64,000 nt of DNA. It comes from Edaphobacter bradus (GTDB taxonomy: Bacteria > Acidobacteriota > Terriglobia > Terriglobales > Acidobacteriaceae). Positions 7,901 to 16,384 of the stretch are shown piece by piece. The notes under the pieces were generated by a model. It had not been told where the DNA came from, searched no databases, and saw nothing but the letters and a program-made list of their open reading frames with translations. The stretch spans positions 558,001 to 622,000 of the forward strand of contig NZ_JAGSYF010000001.1 of the NCBI RefSeq assembly GCF_025685645.1, in the 5' to 3' direction. How positions within the stretch are numbered: the stretch's first letter is position 1; each line of letters begins with the position of its first letter. The position numbers and the translations under genes are program-made.

Positions 7901-9519
7901 CACATGCCGAGGAGATCGAGATCAAGGTGGCGCAGGGAGCCAAGCCCGGCGAGGGCGGACAGCTTCCAGGCCACAAGGTGAGCGGCCTCATTGCGCGGCT
8001 TCGTCACGCGCAGCCCGGTGTCTCGCTGATCTCGCCTCCGCCGCACCACGATATCTACTCGATCGAAGACCTGGCGCAGTTGATCTACGACCTCAAGCGC
8101 GTCAACCCAAAGGCGGCAGTCGGTGTGAAGCTGGTCTCCGGCTGTGGTGTCGGCACGGTTGCGGCGGGCGTGGCCAAGGCCTATGCGGACTACGTCGTGA
8201 TCGCTGGAAACACCGGCGGCACAGGCGCGGCGGCGCTTTCGAGCATCAAGTACGCCGGCAATCCGTGGGAGCTTGGACTCGCCGAGGCGCAGCAGGTCCT
8301 GATCCAGAACGGCATGCGCGGGCGGGTTCGTCTGCGCACCGATGGCGGCCTGGCGACGGCTCGCGATGTGTTGATCGCTGCGCTCCTCGGCGCCGACGAG
8401 TACGCCTTCGGCACGGCAGTGCTGGTTGTGCTGGGCTGTGACATGGCCCGGCAGTGCCACCTGAACACTTGTCCGACGGGAATTGCGACGCAGAAGCCTG
8501 AGCTGCGGGCCAAGTTCCGCGGCAAACCGGAGCATGTCGTCCGGTTCTTTGAGCAGCTCTCGGCCGATCTGCAACATCTGCTCGCCCGCTACGGCCTGCC
8601 TTCGATTGAGGCGGCGGTGGGGCGCTCGGACCTGCTCGAGCAGGTGCGGTTCGACGGCAACCTCGACCTGCAGCCGATGCTGGCGCAGATCGAAGGCGAT
8701 CGCCGGTGGATGGGGGGCCGCAACGACCAGCCTGTCGCCGGGCCTCCGCTGGACGAGCAGTGGGTTGCACCGGCCATTGAGGCCGCCGAGAACGGCGCAT
8801 CGTACGTAATTACCTCGACGATCGCGAACCGAGACCGTTCCGTGGGGACGCGGCTGGCAGGAGAGATCGCTCTGCGCAGGGCACAGACCGATCTCCCGGC
8901 GGACGTGACGTTCAACTTGAGCGGCGTCGCTGGACAGTCCTTTGGCGCCTTCATGGTCGAAGGGATGAAGCTCGTGCTCGACGGGCAGGCCAACGACTTT
9001 GTCGGCAAGGGACTTTCTGGGGGCGAGATTGTGATTCGTCCCTGCGGCCTTGCAGCGAAGGACAGCGGGCAGCACGTAATCCTGGGTAATGTTGCGCTCT
9101 ATGGCGCGACGTCCGGCCAGCTCTTTGCTGCGGGACGGGCTGGCGAGCGGTTTGCTGTTCGTAACTCTGGGGCAACGGCGATCGTTGAGGGTGTTGGCGA
9201 CCACGGCTGCGAGTACATGACAGGCGGTGTCGCGGTGATTCTGGGTAAGACCGGAATCAACTTTGGCGCTGGCATGACTGGCGGACTCGCCTGGGTGTAT
9301 GACGCCGATGGAAGTCTCATTTCGGACAAGAAGTATCATGACGATTTTCTTGATGCAGAAAACTTTAGCAGCGTTGATGCAGAGTCGCAGGCGAGCCTGA
9401 AGGCTCTGATTGAGTCGCACGTAGCGCGCTCGGACAGCAGCCTTGGCAAGGCGATGCTGGCTAACTGGCCAGCAAGTGCTCAGGCATTTGTTCGGCTGAC
9501 CCCGAAGCCTCAAGCCTGA
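4990..9519 (+). CDS. gltB: Glutamate synthase large subunit
   Basis: Forms two glutamates from glutamine and 2-oxoglutarate. The 1509-residue protein has the full GltB order: an N-terminal class-II glutamine amidotransferase whose catalytic Cys is residue 35 (DHDSCGVGF, so a propeptide of about 34 residues would be removed), a central domain, the FMN-binding synthase barrel with GEGG loops (PGEGGQLPGHKV), the 3Fe-4S cysteines in CDMARQCHLNTCPTGIA, and a C-terminal GXGXG beta-helix. The ATG at 4990 follows an in-frame stop at 4981 and lacks a clear ribosome site. No gltD (NADPH subunit) follows; a terminator and a TetR gene come next, so the reductant partner must be encoded elsewhere or the enzyme may use ferredoxin. 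Confidence 0.96.
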   Translation: MERSPNVFPPIGAATRVSSKAPSSLIDERFDHDSCGVGFVASIEAVPTHKILEQALTALGRLAHRGATAADGKSSDGVGVLTAVPRALLAKEANLAIDEKQLLGVGMLFIPKEETRAEALLERCLISQDLKVLSWRDVPVRTEYLGEMAHATMPNIRQVLVVDAESAEPGTMERRLYLARKQFERSHERGDVTGYVCSMSTQTLVYKAMCTGEFLANFYPDLASAGFVTPFAVFHQRYATNTLPTWHRAQPGRTLGHNGEINTVWGNRARMEARDSTLPVECKPVLTHGGTDSTSLDEAIELLSQNGRTLAEAIRMLLPPASSGPHASPFLRYHSDCAEPWDGPAAIAFSNGKLIGAVLDRNGLRPCRFAVTRGGLVVAGSEAGLVDLDPEEVTHSGRLGPGQMLVVDLEQHKIYEDEALHELFDAGATYAKLVEDTPLTPAPVEAASDAVALAALQRGFGYTREDVKMILQPMATEGKDAVWSMGDDTPLAFLARSPRPVYAYFRQRFAQVTNPPIDSLRESCVVSLHTRLGPWPHMLDKNAPLPGVSLPSPFLSLGQVEALRRREYPHEAELHLEELHCVFKPETSLTQALDDICMQTIELVRNGARILLLTDRSASSEKLPVPMAMATGAVHQALVAAGLRTLAGLAVEAGDCRDIHHAAVLIGYGAGAVCPWLALETGKGLAPADADPVACESKMLKSLNAGLAKVMSKMGISVVDSYRGAHLFDILGLHSSVVERCFPETPAPLSGIGFAEVERQLRHAWQPTEAGEAATTDLPDYGWVRFRKADVSEPHAWQPPTVKALQSVVGSARNVPQPADPAGAFAIFTRDMIARDPSVLRDLLEIRPAGPELALSDVESPSSLCKRFVASAMSLGSLSPEAHQTITAAMNMLGARSNTGEGGEDSAVYRVHSVDAAKPGPSDDLSFGASAKAGAAVAEPVVEAPAVHVSLNNKIKQIASGRFGVTAEYLAHAEEIEIKVAQGAKPGEGGQLPGHKVSGLIARLRHAQPGVSLISPPPHHDIYSIEDLAQLIYDLKRVNPKAAVGVKLVSGCGVGTVAAGVAKAYADYVVIAGNTGGTGAAALSSIKYAGNPWELGLAEAQQVLIQNGMRGRVRLRTDGGLATARDVLIAALLGADEYAFGTAVLVVLGCDMARQCHLNTCPTGIATQKPELRAKFRGKPEHVVRFFEQLSADLQHLLARYGLPSIEAAVGRSDLLEQVRFDGNLDLQPMLAQIEGDRRWMGGRNDQPVAGPPLDEQWVAPAIEAAENGASYVITSTIANRDRSVGTRLAGEIALRRAQTDLPADVTFNLSGVAGQSFGAFMVEGMKLVLDGQANDFVGKGLSGGEIVIRPCGLAAKDSGQHVILGNVALYGATSGQLFAAGRAGERFAVRNSGATAIVEGVGDHGCEYMTGGVAVILGKTGINFGAGMTGGLAWVYDADGSLISDKKYHDDFLDAENFSSVDAESQASLKALIESHVARSDSSLGKAMLANWPASAQAFVRLTPKPQA

Positions 9520-9545
9520 TCCCAACCATGTGGCTGTTTATGTAG

Positions 9546-9580
9546 GATCGCCCCTGGGATCTTTCCAGGGGTATCTTTTT
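9546..9580 (+). terminator. Rho-independent terminator of gltB
   Basis: CCCCTGG (9551-9557), a 7-base loop and CCAGGGG (9565-9571), followed by TATCTTTTT. It begins 27 bp after the gltB stop. Confidence 0.8.
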
Positions 9581-9773
9581 GGTGTGAGGAGTTCCCAGAG
9601 ATGCCGGGGAGGTTGTTGGAGACCGCCGGAGGAGATGCCACAAGCGTATAAAGATGCAGAAGAAGTGAATAGCAATTCATTCTTGGCAAAGCCGGGTCGT
9701 TTCATTAGAGTGGCGTGGCTGGAGATTTTACGGAGACTTCCGATTTGCGGGGCCCGAACTGAAGCGAACAACG

Positions 9774-10391
9774 ATGACAACGGTGGCAAAAGACGCAAAG
9801 GTGCCGGCGACCGGGCCGGGGAGCGAGAAGTATCAGCGCATCCTGGATGCGGCGGTGGACGTGATCGCCGAGCGAGGGTACTTTAACTCGCCGGTGAGTG
9901 CGATCGCCAAGCGGGCAGGAGTGGCCGACGGAACCATCTATCTCTACTTCAAGAGCAAGGACGATGTGTTGCGGACCGCCATCGATGCGACGTTCGACCG
10001 CTTTCACAGGCAGGTTGACGAGCAGTTCAAGACGCTGACAGGGCCGAGAGAGCAGTTGGAGTACATCGCGCAGGTGCACCTGGAGAGCCATTCGCTGAAC
10101 CGGAACATGGCGATCCTGATGCAGACGGAGATCCGGCAGAGCGCGAAGTTCATCGCCGAGTTTTCGCACCATCATCTGGTGCGGTACATCCAACTGGTAC
10201 GTGAAGTGGTGAGGAGGGGGCAGCAGGACGGAATCTTCCGGCGCGACGTTTCCGACGGCGTGGTGGCGCACTGCATGTTTGGAGCAATCGATGAGCTGCT
10301 GAGCTCAGCGGTATTTACAGGGCGGGTCTATGATTCGAAGGCAACGGCGGCGCAGGTGATCGATGTGCTGCTAAACGGGATTGGTGTTTAG
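9774..10391 (+). CDS. TetR-family regulator, FadR-like
   Basis: A 205-residue one-component regulator. The N-terminal helix-turn-helix is clear (RILDAAVDVIAERGYFNSPV, then IAKRAGVADGTIYLYFKSKDD, about residues 22-64), and the C-terminal ligand domain resembles TetR_C regulators of fatty-acid degradation (MQTEIRQSAKFIAEF). It precedes a long-chain acyl-CoA synthetase by 129 bp on the same strand, so control of fatty-acid activation with acyl-CoA as ligand is a reasonable inference, parallel to Bacillus FadR (YsiA). Direct ligand evidence is absent. The ATG has only a weak ribosome site. Confidence 0.85.
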   Translation: MTTVAKDAKVPATGPGSEKYQRILDAAVDVIAERGYFNSPVSAIAKRAGVADGTIYLYFKSKDDVLRTAIDATFDRFHRQVDEQFKTLTGPREQLEYIAQVHLESHSLNRNMAILMQTEIRQSAKFIAEFSHHHLVRYIQLVREVVRRGQQDGIFRRDVSDGVVAHCMFGAIDELLSSAVFTGRVYDSKATAAQVIDVLLNGIGV

Positions 10392-10520
10392 GGAGTTGCC
10401 TGGCCTCCTTCAGAGGTCGTGTTACTTCGAGCAAAATTCAGAGACTCTCCTCTGCGGCGGCAAAGCGTTGCCTCCGTCGAGATGACTTGGTGTTTCTGGC
10501 GCAAGGATGAAGGGTGAGGC

Positions 10521-12311
10521 ATGTTCGATCTGCAGACGGTGAATGATGTTCTGGTGCGGGCTACGGGACGCGGCGACCAGACAGTGATGATGGGGCAGGA
10601 CGCCGCTGGGCAGTGGCAGACGATCTCTTCCACAGACTTGTATGGCAGGGTGCGGGCTCTGGCCGATGTGCTACGCGAATGGGGAGTGGGCAAGGGTGAC
10701 CGGGTGGCGATTCTTGCAGAGAACAGGTGGGAGTGGCAGGTGACGGACTTCGCAGTGCTCGGGATTGGCGGGGTGGATGTGCCGCTGTATCCGACGCTGA
10801 CGCCAGAGCAGATTGGGTACATGCTGAAGGACTCGGGGGCGAAGGTGGCGGTAGTCTCTTCGCGCGAGATGTATGAGAAGGTCATCGCGGCGGGCGAACT
10901 GCCGGAGCTGGAACACGTAGTTGTGATGGATGCCGGGGAGTTCAGCGGGGCGAAGAGCTTCGGCAGGCTGATGGAGAAGGCGGCGGAGAAGCAGCAACGC
11001 GACTCGGAGTTCGATGCGATGGTGAGGGCGCCTCAAGCGGTGGACCTGGCGACGATCATCTACACTTCGGGCACGACGGGCGAGCCGAAGGGCGTGATGC
11101 TGACGCATGGGAATCTGGCGAGCAACGTGAACTATTCGACCGGGCCTTTGGGGTTTGATGACCGGGATAGCTGCATCTCTTTTCTGCCGCTGTCGCATGT
11201 AACAGCGCGGCACCTGGACTATGCGCTCTTGTGCCAGTCAGTTAGGCTGGCGTACTGCTCGAAGTTCGACCGGCTGCCCGAGGCGATGAAGGCGGTGAAG
11301 CCGACGATCTTTGTGGCGGTGCCGCGGGTGTACGAGAAGATCCGGCAGGCAGTGGAGGGGAAGTCGGTGTCGTCGCCGGTGAAGTCGCGGGTTCTGCAGT
11401 GGGCGCTGGGTGTGGGCAAGGACCACCGTGCGGAGACGCTGACTGGCAAGGAACCGGGCGGTCTGGCCTGGAAGCTGGCGAGCAAGCTGGTGTTTGGGAA
11501 GATTCGCGAGGCATTTGGGGGAAAGGTGAAGGTGTTCATCTCGGGCGGGGCGCCGTTGGGGATGGATACGGCGGGATGGTTTGCAGATGTGGGGGTCCGA
11601 ATCTTTGAGGGCTATGGGCTGACGGAGACCTCTCCGGTGATCGCCCTGAACTATCCGGACGCGCACAGGATCGGCACAGTGGGCAAGGCGCTGCCGAATG
11701 TTCAGTGCCGGTTTGCCGAGGATGGCGAACTGGAGGTGAAGGGGCCATCCATCTTTGTGGGGTACTGGAAGAAGGACGATGTGACGAGGGAGACCTTCAC
11801 GGTCGATGGATGGTTCAAGACGGGCGACATCGGGCACGTGGATGCCGATGGGTTTATCTCGATTACGGACAGGAAGAAGGAGCTGCTGAAGACGAGCGGC
11901 GGGAAGTTTATTGCGCCACAGCCCATCGAAAATAAGCTGAAGGCGAATGTGATGATCGGGCAGGCGGCGATGGTGGGAGATAAGCACAAGTTTGCCAGTG
12001 TGCTGATCTCTCCAAACTTTGCGGCGCTGGAAGGATGGGCAAGGGGGCAGGGGATTGCCACGGACGACCGCGAGGCGCTGGTGAAGGATGCGCGGGTGGT
12101 AAAGGCGTATCAGGAGATTGTGGACAAGGTGAACGCGGGCCTGGCGCACTTTGAGAGCATCAAGCGGATACACATTGTGCCGGAGGAGTGGAGCGTGGAG
12201 GATGGCACGCTGACTCCGAGCATGAAGTTGAAGCGGCGCGTGGTGGGAGAGCGGTACGCGAGGGAGATCGGCGCCTTCTATGCCGATGAGGTGACGCTGA
12301 CGAGGGGATAG
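10521..12311 (+). CDS. Long-chain acyl-CoA synthetase (AMP-forming)
   Basis: Activates fatty acids to acyl-CoA through an acyl-adenylate at the inner face of the membrane. The 596-residue protein shows the AMP-binding P-loop YTSGTTGEPKG (about 181-191), the A5-type motif GYGLTETSPVI, and the C-terminal hinge WFKTGDIGHVDADGFISI with DRKKELLKTSGGKF. Overall layout matches the FadD15/FAA-type group rather than short-chain ligases. A GTGAGG sequence lies just before the ATG. It sits directly behind a TetR/FadR-like gene and probably shares its regulation. Confidence 0.9.
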   Translation: MFDLQTVNDVLVRATGRGDQTVMMGQDAAGQWQTISSTDLYGRVRALADVLREWGVGKGDRVAILAENRWEWQVTDFAVLGIGGVDVPLYPTLTPEQIGYMLKDSGAKVAVVSSREMYEKVIAAGELPELEHVVVMDAGEFSGAKSFGRLMEKAAEKQQRDSEFDAMVRAPQAVDLATIIYTSGTTGEPKGVMLTHGNLASNVNYSTGPLGFDDRDSCISFLPLSHVTARHLDYALLCQSVRLAYCSKFDRLPEAMKAVKPTIFVAVPRVYEKIRQAVEGKSVSSPVKSRVLQWALGVGKDHRAETLTGKEPGGLAWKLASKLVFGKIREAFGGKVKVFISGGAPLGMDTAGWFADVGVRIFEGYGLTETSPVIALNYPDAHRIGTVGKALPNVQCRFAEDGELEVKGPSIFVGYWKKDDVTRETFTVDGWFKTGDIGHVDADGFISITDRKKELLKTSGGKFIAPQPIENKLKANVMIGQAAMVGDKHKFASVLISPNFAALEGWARGQGIATDDREALVKDARVVKAYQEIVDKVNAGLAHFESIKRIHIVPEEWSVEDGTLTPSMKLKRRVVGERYAREIGAFYADEVTLTRG

Positions 12312-12349
12312 TCTGGCGCGGAGAGGCGCATGATGTAGCATCGTGTCGC

Positions 12350-13747
12350 ATGAGTGCGACTGATCCGCAGATGACGGCCAGCCAGGTGCTGCATATTTTT
12401 CATCGTGATGAGGCGATCCTGTTTCTTGGAGCAGCCTTTGTGACGGTGAGTATCATCGCGGCAGCTCTTTGCGTGATCCGGCGCAAGGCGGACGCTCTAT
12501 TGCTTTGGCTAGCGGTATTTGCGTTGCTCTATGGAAACAGGCTGTGGCTGTGGTCCGGATTGCTGGCATTGATTGTTCCGCATTCGAAGCTCTTTCTTGA
12601 TTTGCGAGCCACAATGAGTTTCGTCGTGGCTGTTCCGGCATTTTTCTTTTTTCAAGCGGCCGGCTTTATCGGACGGTGGGGGAAGCAGATCGCGTTCGCG
12701 ATGACATCAGTGATGGCTTGCCTGGTGGTGGGAACGTTAGTGTACGGACCACGGCAGATATTCCAGGATGTTAACAACATAGTGATCGTCGCGGGATTGC
12801 TGATGCTTCTGGTCTGGTCAATACGGCATAAGGCGGATAGAGATTTCGTGATTGTGCGTCGCGGTCTGGTGATCTTTGTGTGCCTAGCACTCTGGGACAA
12901 TATCGCGGGACGTTTATGGGTTGCATCGAGGCTTGAACCGTATGGTTTTGCGCTCTTCCTGGGGACGCTCGGGTATGTGGCTGCGCGCAGGACGATTCAG
13001 CAGGAGCAGGAACTGGGCGAGATCCAGAAAGAGCTTGAGGTAGCTTGGAGCATTCAGCTCTCGATTATGCCGCAGGCGTTTCCTTACTCACCGAATTTTA
13101 AAGTGGCGGCGCGTTATGTTCCTATGACATCAGTGGCCGGCGATTTTTACGATTTTGTGGTTACGGATGAGACTGAGGCAGGGCTTCTAATCGCCGATGT
13201 TTCGGGTCATGGTGTACCGGCGGCGCTGATCGCGTCAATGGTGAAGATGGCGGCGACCTCGCAGAGAGCTAACGCCGCGAATCCGGCACAGTTGCTGACT
13301 GGCATGAATGCGACGCTTTGCGGTAATACGCAAAGTCAGTTTGTAACAGCGGCGTATGTGTATCTTGATGCGCGCGCCGGGGAGTTGCGGTACGCAGCTG
13401 CGGCGCATCCTCCTCTGCTGCTGTTGCGCGATGGTGAGGTAAGGGAGGTTGTCGAGAACGGGCTGATGCTGGCGGCGTTCGATTCGGCAAGCTATTCGAG
13501 CGTAGTGCATCCACTGGCTCCCGGCGATCGGCTGGTGCTGTACACCGACGGGATCGTCGAGGCAGAGGACGGGCGTGAGGAGCAGTTTGGCCCGGTGCGG
13601 CTGTGCTCGCTTGTACGAGAGAGCGCGGGGATGAGTCCGGCAGAGATTGCGGACCTGATTCTTGCCGCCGTAGAGCGATGGTCGGTCAGGCAGGATGACG
13701 ATCGTACTCTGCTTGTTTGCGATTATGTGGGAACAAGTAAGACGTGA
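12350..13747 (+). CDS. Membrane-anchored SpoIIE-type PP2C serine phosphatase
   Basis: Residues 1 to about 225 form six or seven hydrophobic membrane segments with no recognisable sensor domain. A short charged linker (QQEQELGEIQKELEVAWSI) leads into a SpoIIE/PP2C catalytic domain, with metal-binding acidic residues in SVAGDFYDF, ADVSGHGVPAALIASM, YTDGIVE and DDDRTLLV. Such enzymes usually dephosphorylate anti-anti-sigma factors in partner-switching stress responses; no such partner lies nearby, so the target is unknown. It follows the acyl-CoA synthetase by 38 bp and may be co-transcribed. No good ribosome site was seen before the ATG. Confidence 0.85.
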   Translation: MSATDPQMTASQVLHIFHRDEAILFLGAAFVTVSIIAAALCVIRRKADALLLWLAVFALLYGNRLWLWSGLLALIVPHSKLFLDLRATMSFVVAVPAFFFFQAAGFIGRWGKQIAFAMTSVMACLVVGTLVYGPRQIFQDVNNIVIVAGLLMLLVWSIRHKADRDFVIVRRGLVIFVCLALWDNIAGRLWVASRLEPYGFALFLGTLGYVAARRTIQQEQELGEIQKELEVAWSIQLSIMPQAFPYSPNFKVAARYVPMTSVAGDFYDFVVTDETEAGLLIADVSGHGVPAALIASMVKMAATSQRANAANPAQLLTGMNATLCGNTQSQFVTAAYVYLDARAGELRYAAAAHPPLLLLRDGEVREVVENGLMLAAFDSASYSSVVHPLAPGDRLVLYTDGIVEAEDGREEQFGPVRLCSLVRESAGMSPAEIADLILAAVERWSVRQDDDRTLLVCDYVGTSKT

Positions 13748-13924
13748 ATGGGCATTGCTTTGCGGGGCAGTGTCTTTACACATCTTTGACAATGAAATGT
13801 TTTGACAATAGTATTTCGTGCCCATGACACATGCGGCGGCCGCCGCGGCGTAGCGTTTGGTTTGTAAATCGGGCCTATCTCCGAAACTCGATGCCAACGC
13901 AACATCAACCGAATGGAGTCAGTC

Positions 13925-15124
13925 ATGAGAAGTGAACAGCACGCAGCTACAGGCGTATCGTCAACGCGTCAAGGTAAGACAACGGAGGTGCAGGGGAGGG
14001 TGGCGCGCCGATCCTTCCTGAAGGGGATGGGAGTCGTCGGGGCGGCAGGAGCGCTGGCACCTGCCGCGCTGCTTGCGGGCCAGGAGGAGAAAAGCGGAAG
14101 TCTGAGCCGGGGAGATGCTGCCATCCTGCGGTTTCTGGCTGCCGCAGAGATCCTTGAAACCGATCTGTGGTCGCAGTACGCGGAACTCGGTGGCGATCAG
14201 ACGAATGAACCGCCACAAATCACAGGGCTCACAGGCGGAAACCCTGCTTACATCAAAGCCCTCATGAATCTTGATGGGGACATGCCTCAGTACATTCACG
14301 ACAATACGGAGGATGAATTCAGCCATGCTGCGTTCATCAATGCGTTCCTCAAATCAAAGGGCGCGGACACTGTGAATCTCGATCAATTCCGCACATTGCC
14401 CAGCAGCAAGGCCACCGGCGCGCAGCAAATTGGGCGGCTCACAAACCTGATGGAGCTGACAGTTGACACGTCGTGGTGGACCAGATATCGCAGCCGCACC
14501 CAAAATCCTGATTTCGGCGATTCGTTTCCTAACGCAATCGGCGTGATCGGAACGGGCAAGCACACTGCCATTCCGAGAAATGACAGCGAAGCGCAACTGG
14601 ACGCCTCCTCGCCGAACGGCGTCACCGATCTGACGCAATTCATCGCCAATACTGCCGGCTTTCACTTTGCCTTTATTGAGCAGGGCGGGACGAGCCTGTA
14701 TCCGTCGCTAGCGCAGCGTGTGAGTTCGCCGGAGGTGCTGCGTATTCTGCTGAGTATCGGGCCGACGGAGACGGCGCACTTCCAGACCTGGCACGACAAG
14801 GCGGGAAATTCGCCTCCGCTGACAGGTGTGCTCGACCCGGTGAGCGGGAAGACGGTGGATTTCCCGGACCTCAGCAAATTTAAGGGTAACGAAGACCTGC
14901 AGACGAACCTGATCATGCCCGAGCCAACAGTGTTTTTGAATAAGACTAAGTTCCCGGTATGCTCAATCATTCGGCCGACCGAGACGAAGGGAGCTGCGAT
15001 GGGGGCCGTGAAGGCGCTGTCGGCAGATGGGCTGTTTATTGGGCAGTCGAAGGAGTTCTTCGCGCTGATAGTCGACTTGGCAGAGGACGCGGATGACGCC
15101 AGGCGGGAGGGGTTCGAGGCGTAA
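13925..15124 (+). CDS. Tat-exported ferritin-like domain protein
   Basis: The N-terminus carries a twin-arginine signal (ARRSFLKGMGVVGAAGALAP), so the folded protein should be exported to the periplasm. The body has helical segments rich in Glu and His of the ferritin-like four-helix type (AAAEILETDLW, NTEDEFSHAAF, GPTETAHFQTWH), consistent with a di-metal site. Activity is unknown; relatives are common in acidobacteria and are annotated only as ferritin-like. I chose the ATG at 13925, 6 bases after GGAG, over the ATG at 13913, which lacks one. The gene stands alone between a phosphatase and a hydrolase. Confidence 0.75.
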   Translation: MRSEQHAATGVSSTRQGKTTEVQGRVARRSFLKGMGVVGAAGALAPAALLAGQEEKSGSLSRGDAAILRFLAAAEILETDLWSQYAELGGDQTNEPPQITGLTGGNPAYIKALMNLDGDMPQYIHDNTEDEFSHAAFINAFLKSKGADTVNLDQFRTLPSSKATGAQQIGRLTNLMELTVDTSWWTRYRSRTQNPDFGDSFPNAIGVIGTGKHTAIPRNDSEAQLDASSPNGVTDLTQFIANTAGFHFAFIEQGGTSLYPSLAQRVSSPEVLRILLSIGPTETAHFQTWHDKAGNSPPLTGVLDPVSGKTVDFPDLSKFKGNEDLQTNLIMPEPTVFLNKTKFPVCSIIRPTETKGAAMGAVKALSADGLFIGQSKEFFALIVDLAEDADDARREGFEA

Positions 15125-15231
15125 GGCTGCGCGAGCCGGCGGAGGAGCTCGCGGGAGTTGCTCAGCCGCCGTTGACCGATCCATTTATCATTTGCCCGTG
15201 GCACGCATCTGCCGTGACGCGGAGGTGAGGG

Positions 15232-16275
15232 ATGGGGCCAACGGCGGCTTCGGAGCTTGAGCAAGCGGGAACGATGCTGCGGCGCGCCGAGCGGGAGGGG
15301 CGGAGGTTTCTGAATCCCGTCCCAACGACAGTGGGCGAGTGGAGCACGATCTTTAAGGTGCTTCCTCTCTACCTAAGCAGCAAGGAAGAGAAGACTCCGA
15401 GGCGGCAGCTGGGGCCGTTCCGAACGGATGTTGCGAAGTATGACACGGTGCCGGAGAGCGGGCTCCGTGTGACGTGGATAGGACACTCGTCGCTGCTGGT
15501 GGAGATCGATGGGGTTCGGGTGCTGATTGACCCGGTGTGGGACGAGAGGGCAAGTCCGGTGCGGTGGGCAGGACCGAAGCGGTTCTTTGCGGCACCCCTG
15601 AAGCTGGAGGAACTGCCGCAAATTGATGTCGTGCTGGTCTCGCACGATCACTACGACCACCTGGGCGAGTCGACGATTAGGACGCTGGCGGGAATGGTGT
15701 CGATGAAAGAGACGGAGTGGGTGACGTCCCTGGGGGTGGGCGAGATTCTGGAGCAGTATGGGGTGAAGCGAAAGCGGATCACGGAGCTCGACTGGACCGA
15801 GTGTGTAGGCGACACGTCGCTGGAGATTACCGCTGTGCCTTCACGGCACTTCTCGGGGCGGAGCATGTTCAACCGGTTCGAGACGCTGTGGTCGTCGTTT
15901 GTGCTGAAGGGTCCGACGCACAAAATCTATTTCGGCGCCGACTCAGGATGGTGGCCGGGGTTTAAGGAGATCGGGGTAGCGTATGGGCCATTTGACCTGA
16001 CGATGTTGGAGATCGGGGCGTTCAACGAGCTGTGGGAGGCGATCCATCTGGGGCCGGACAACGCGGTGCGGGCGTTTGAGGCGCTGGGAGGCAAGGGGCT
16101 GATGATGCCGATCCACTGGGGGTTGTTCGATCTGGCAATGCATTCGTGGCGGCAGCCGATTGAGCGGATGTTGGAGTTGGCGAATGAGAAGAGTGTCAGG
16201 CTCTGGGCTCCGGAGCCGGGGTATCCGACGGAGGTCGTGAAAGGGGTTGAAGTGAGGTCGGATTGGTGGCGGTAA
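15232..16275 (+). CDS. Metallo-beta-lactamase-fold hydrolase (UlaG/NAPE-PLD-like)
   Basis: A 347-residue hydrolase with the binuclear zinc signature SHDHYDHLGE (about residues 138-147), a downstream His in PSRHFSG, the ligand Asp in GADSGWWPGF and a final His in PIHWGLF. The order matches the beta-lactamase-superfamily-2 group that includes UlaG and N-acylphosphatidylethanolamine phospholipase D, but the substrate cannot be read from sequence. No signal peptide is seen, so it is probably cytoplasmic. GGAGGT 6 bases before the ATG gives a strong ribosome site. Neighbours offer no functional hint. Confidence 0.85.
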   Translation: MGPTAASELEQAGTMLRRAEREGRRFLNPVPTTVGEWSTIFKVLPLYLSSKEEKTPRRQLGPFRTDVAKYDTVPESGLRVTWIGHSSLLVEIDGVRVLIDPVWDERASPVRWAGPKRFFAAPLKLEELPQIDVVLVSHDHYDHLGESTIRTLAGMVSMKETEWVTSLGVGEILEQYGVKRKRITELDWTECVGDTSLEITAVPSRHFSGRSMFNRFETLWSSFVLKGPTHKIYFGADSGWWPGFKEIGVAYGPFDLTMLEIGAFNELWEAIHLGPDNAVRAFEALGGKGLMMPIHWGLFDLAMHSWRQPIERMLELANEKSVRLWAPEPGYPTEVVKGVEVRSDWWR

Positions 16276-16384
16276 TGCAGGGACCAGAGCGTGGGAAATA
16301 GAAATAGCAGGCAATGCGAGGCAACGCCGAGGGTGGAAGATGGAGTGTGGGGTATGATTCTGCCGTCGTGCAAAGGAGACAGGA

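Noticed and set aside
7867-9525. Long minus-strand open frame inside gltB
   Set aside because: It is a shadow of the high-GC gltB codons on the other strand. Its translation shows no family motif and GltB is intact over the same bases.
10392-10520. Spacer between the TetR and acyl-CoA synthetase genes as a small RNA or repeat
   Set aside because: Only weak inverted repeats and no second copy in the window; nothing supports a feature.
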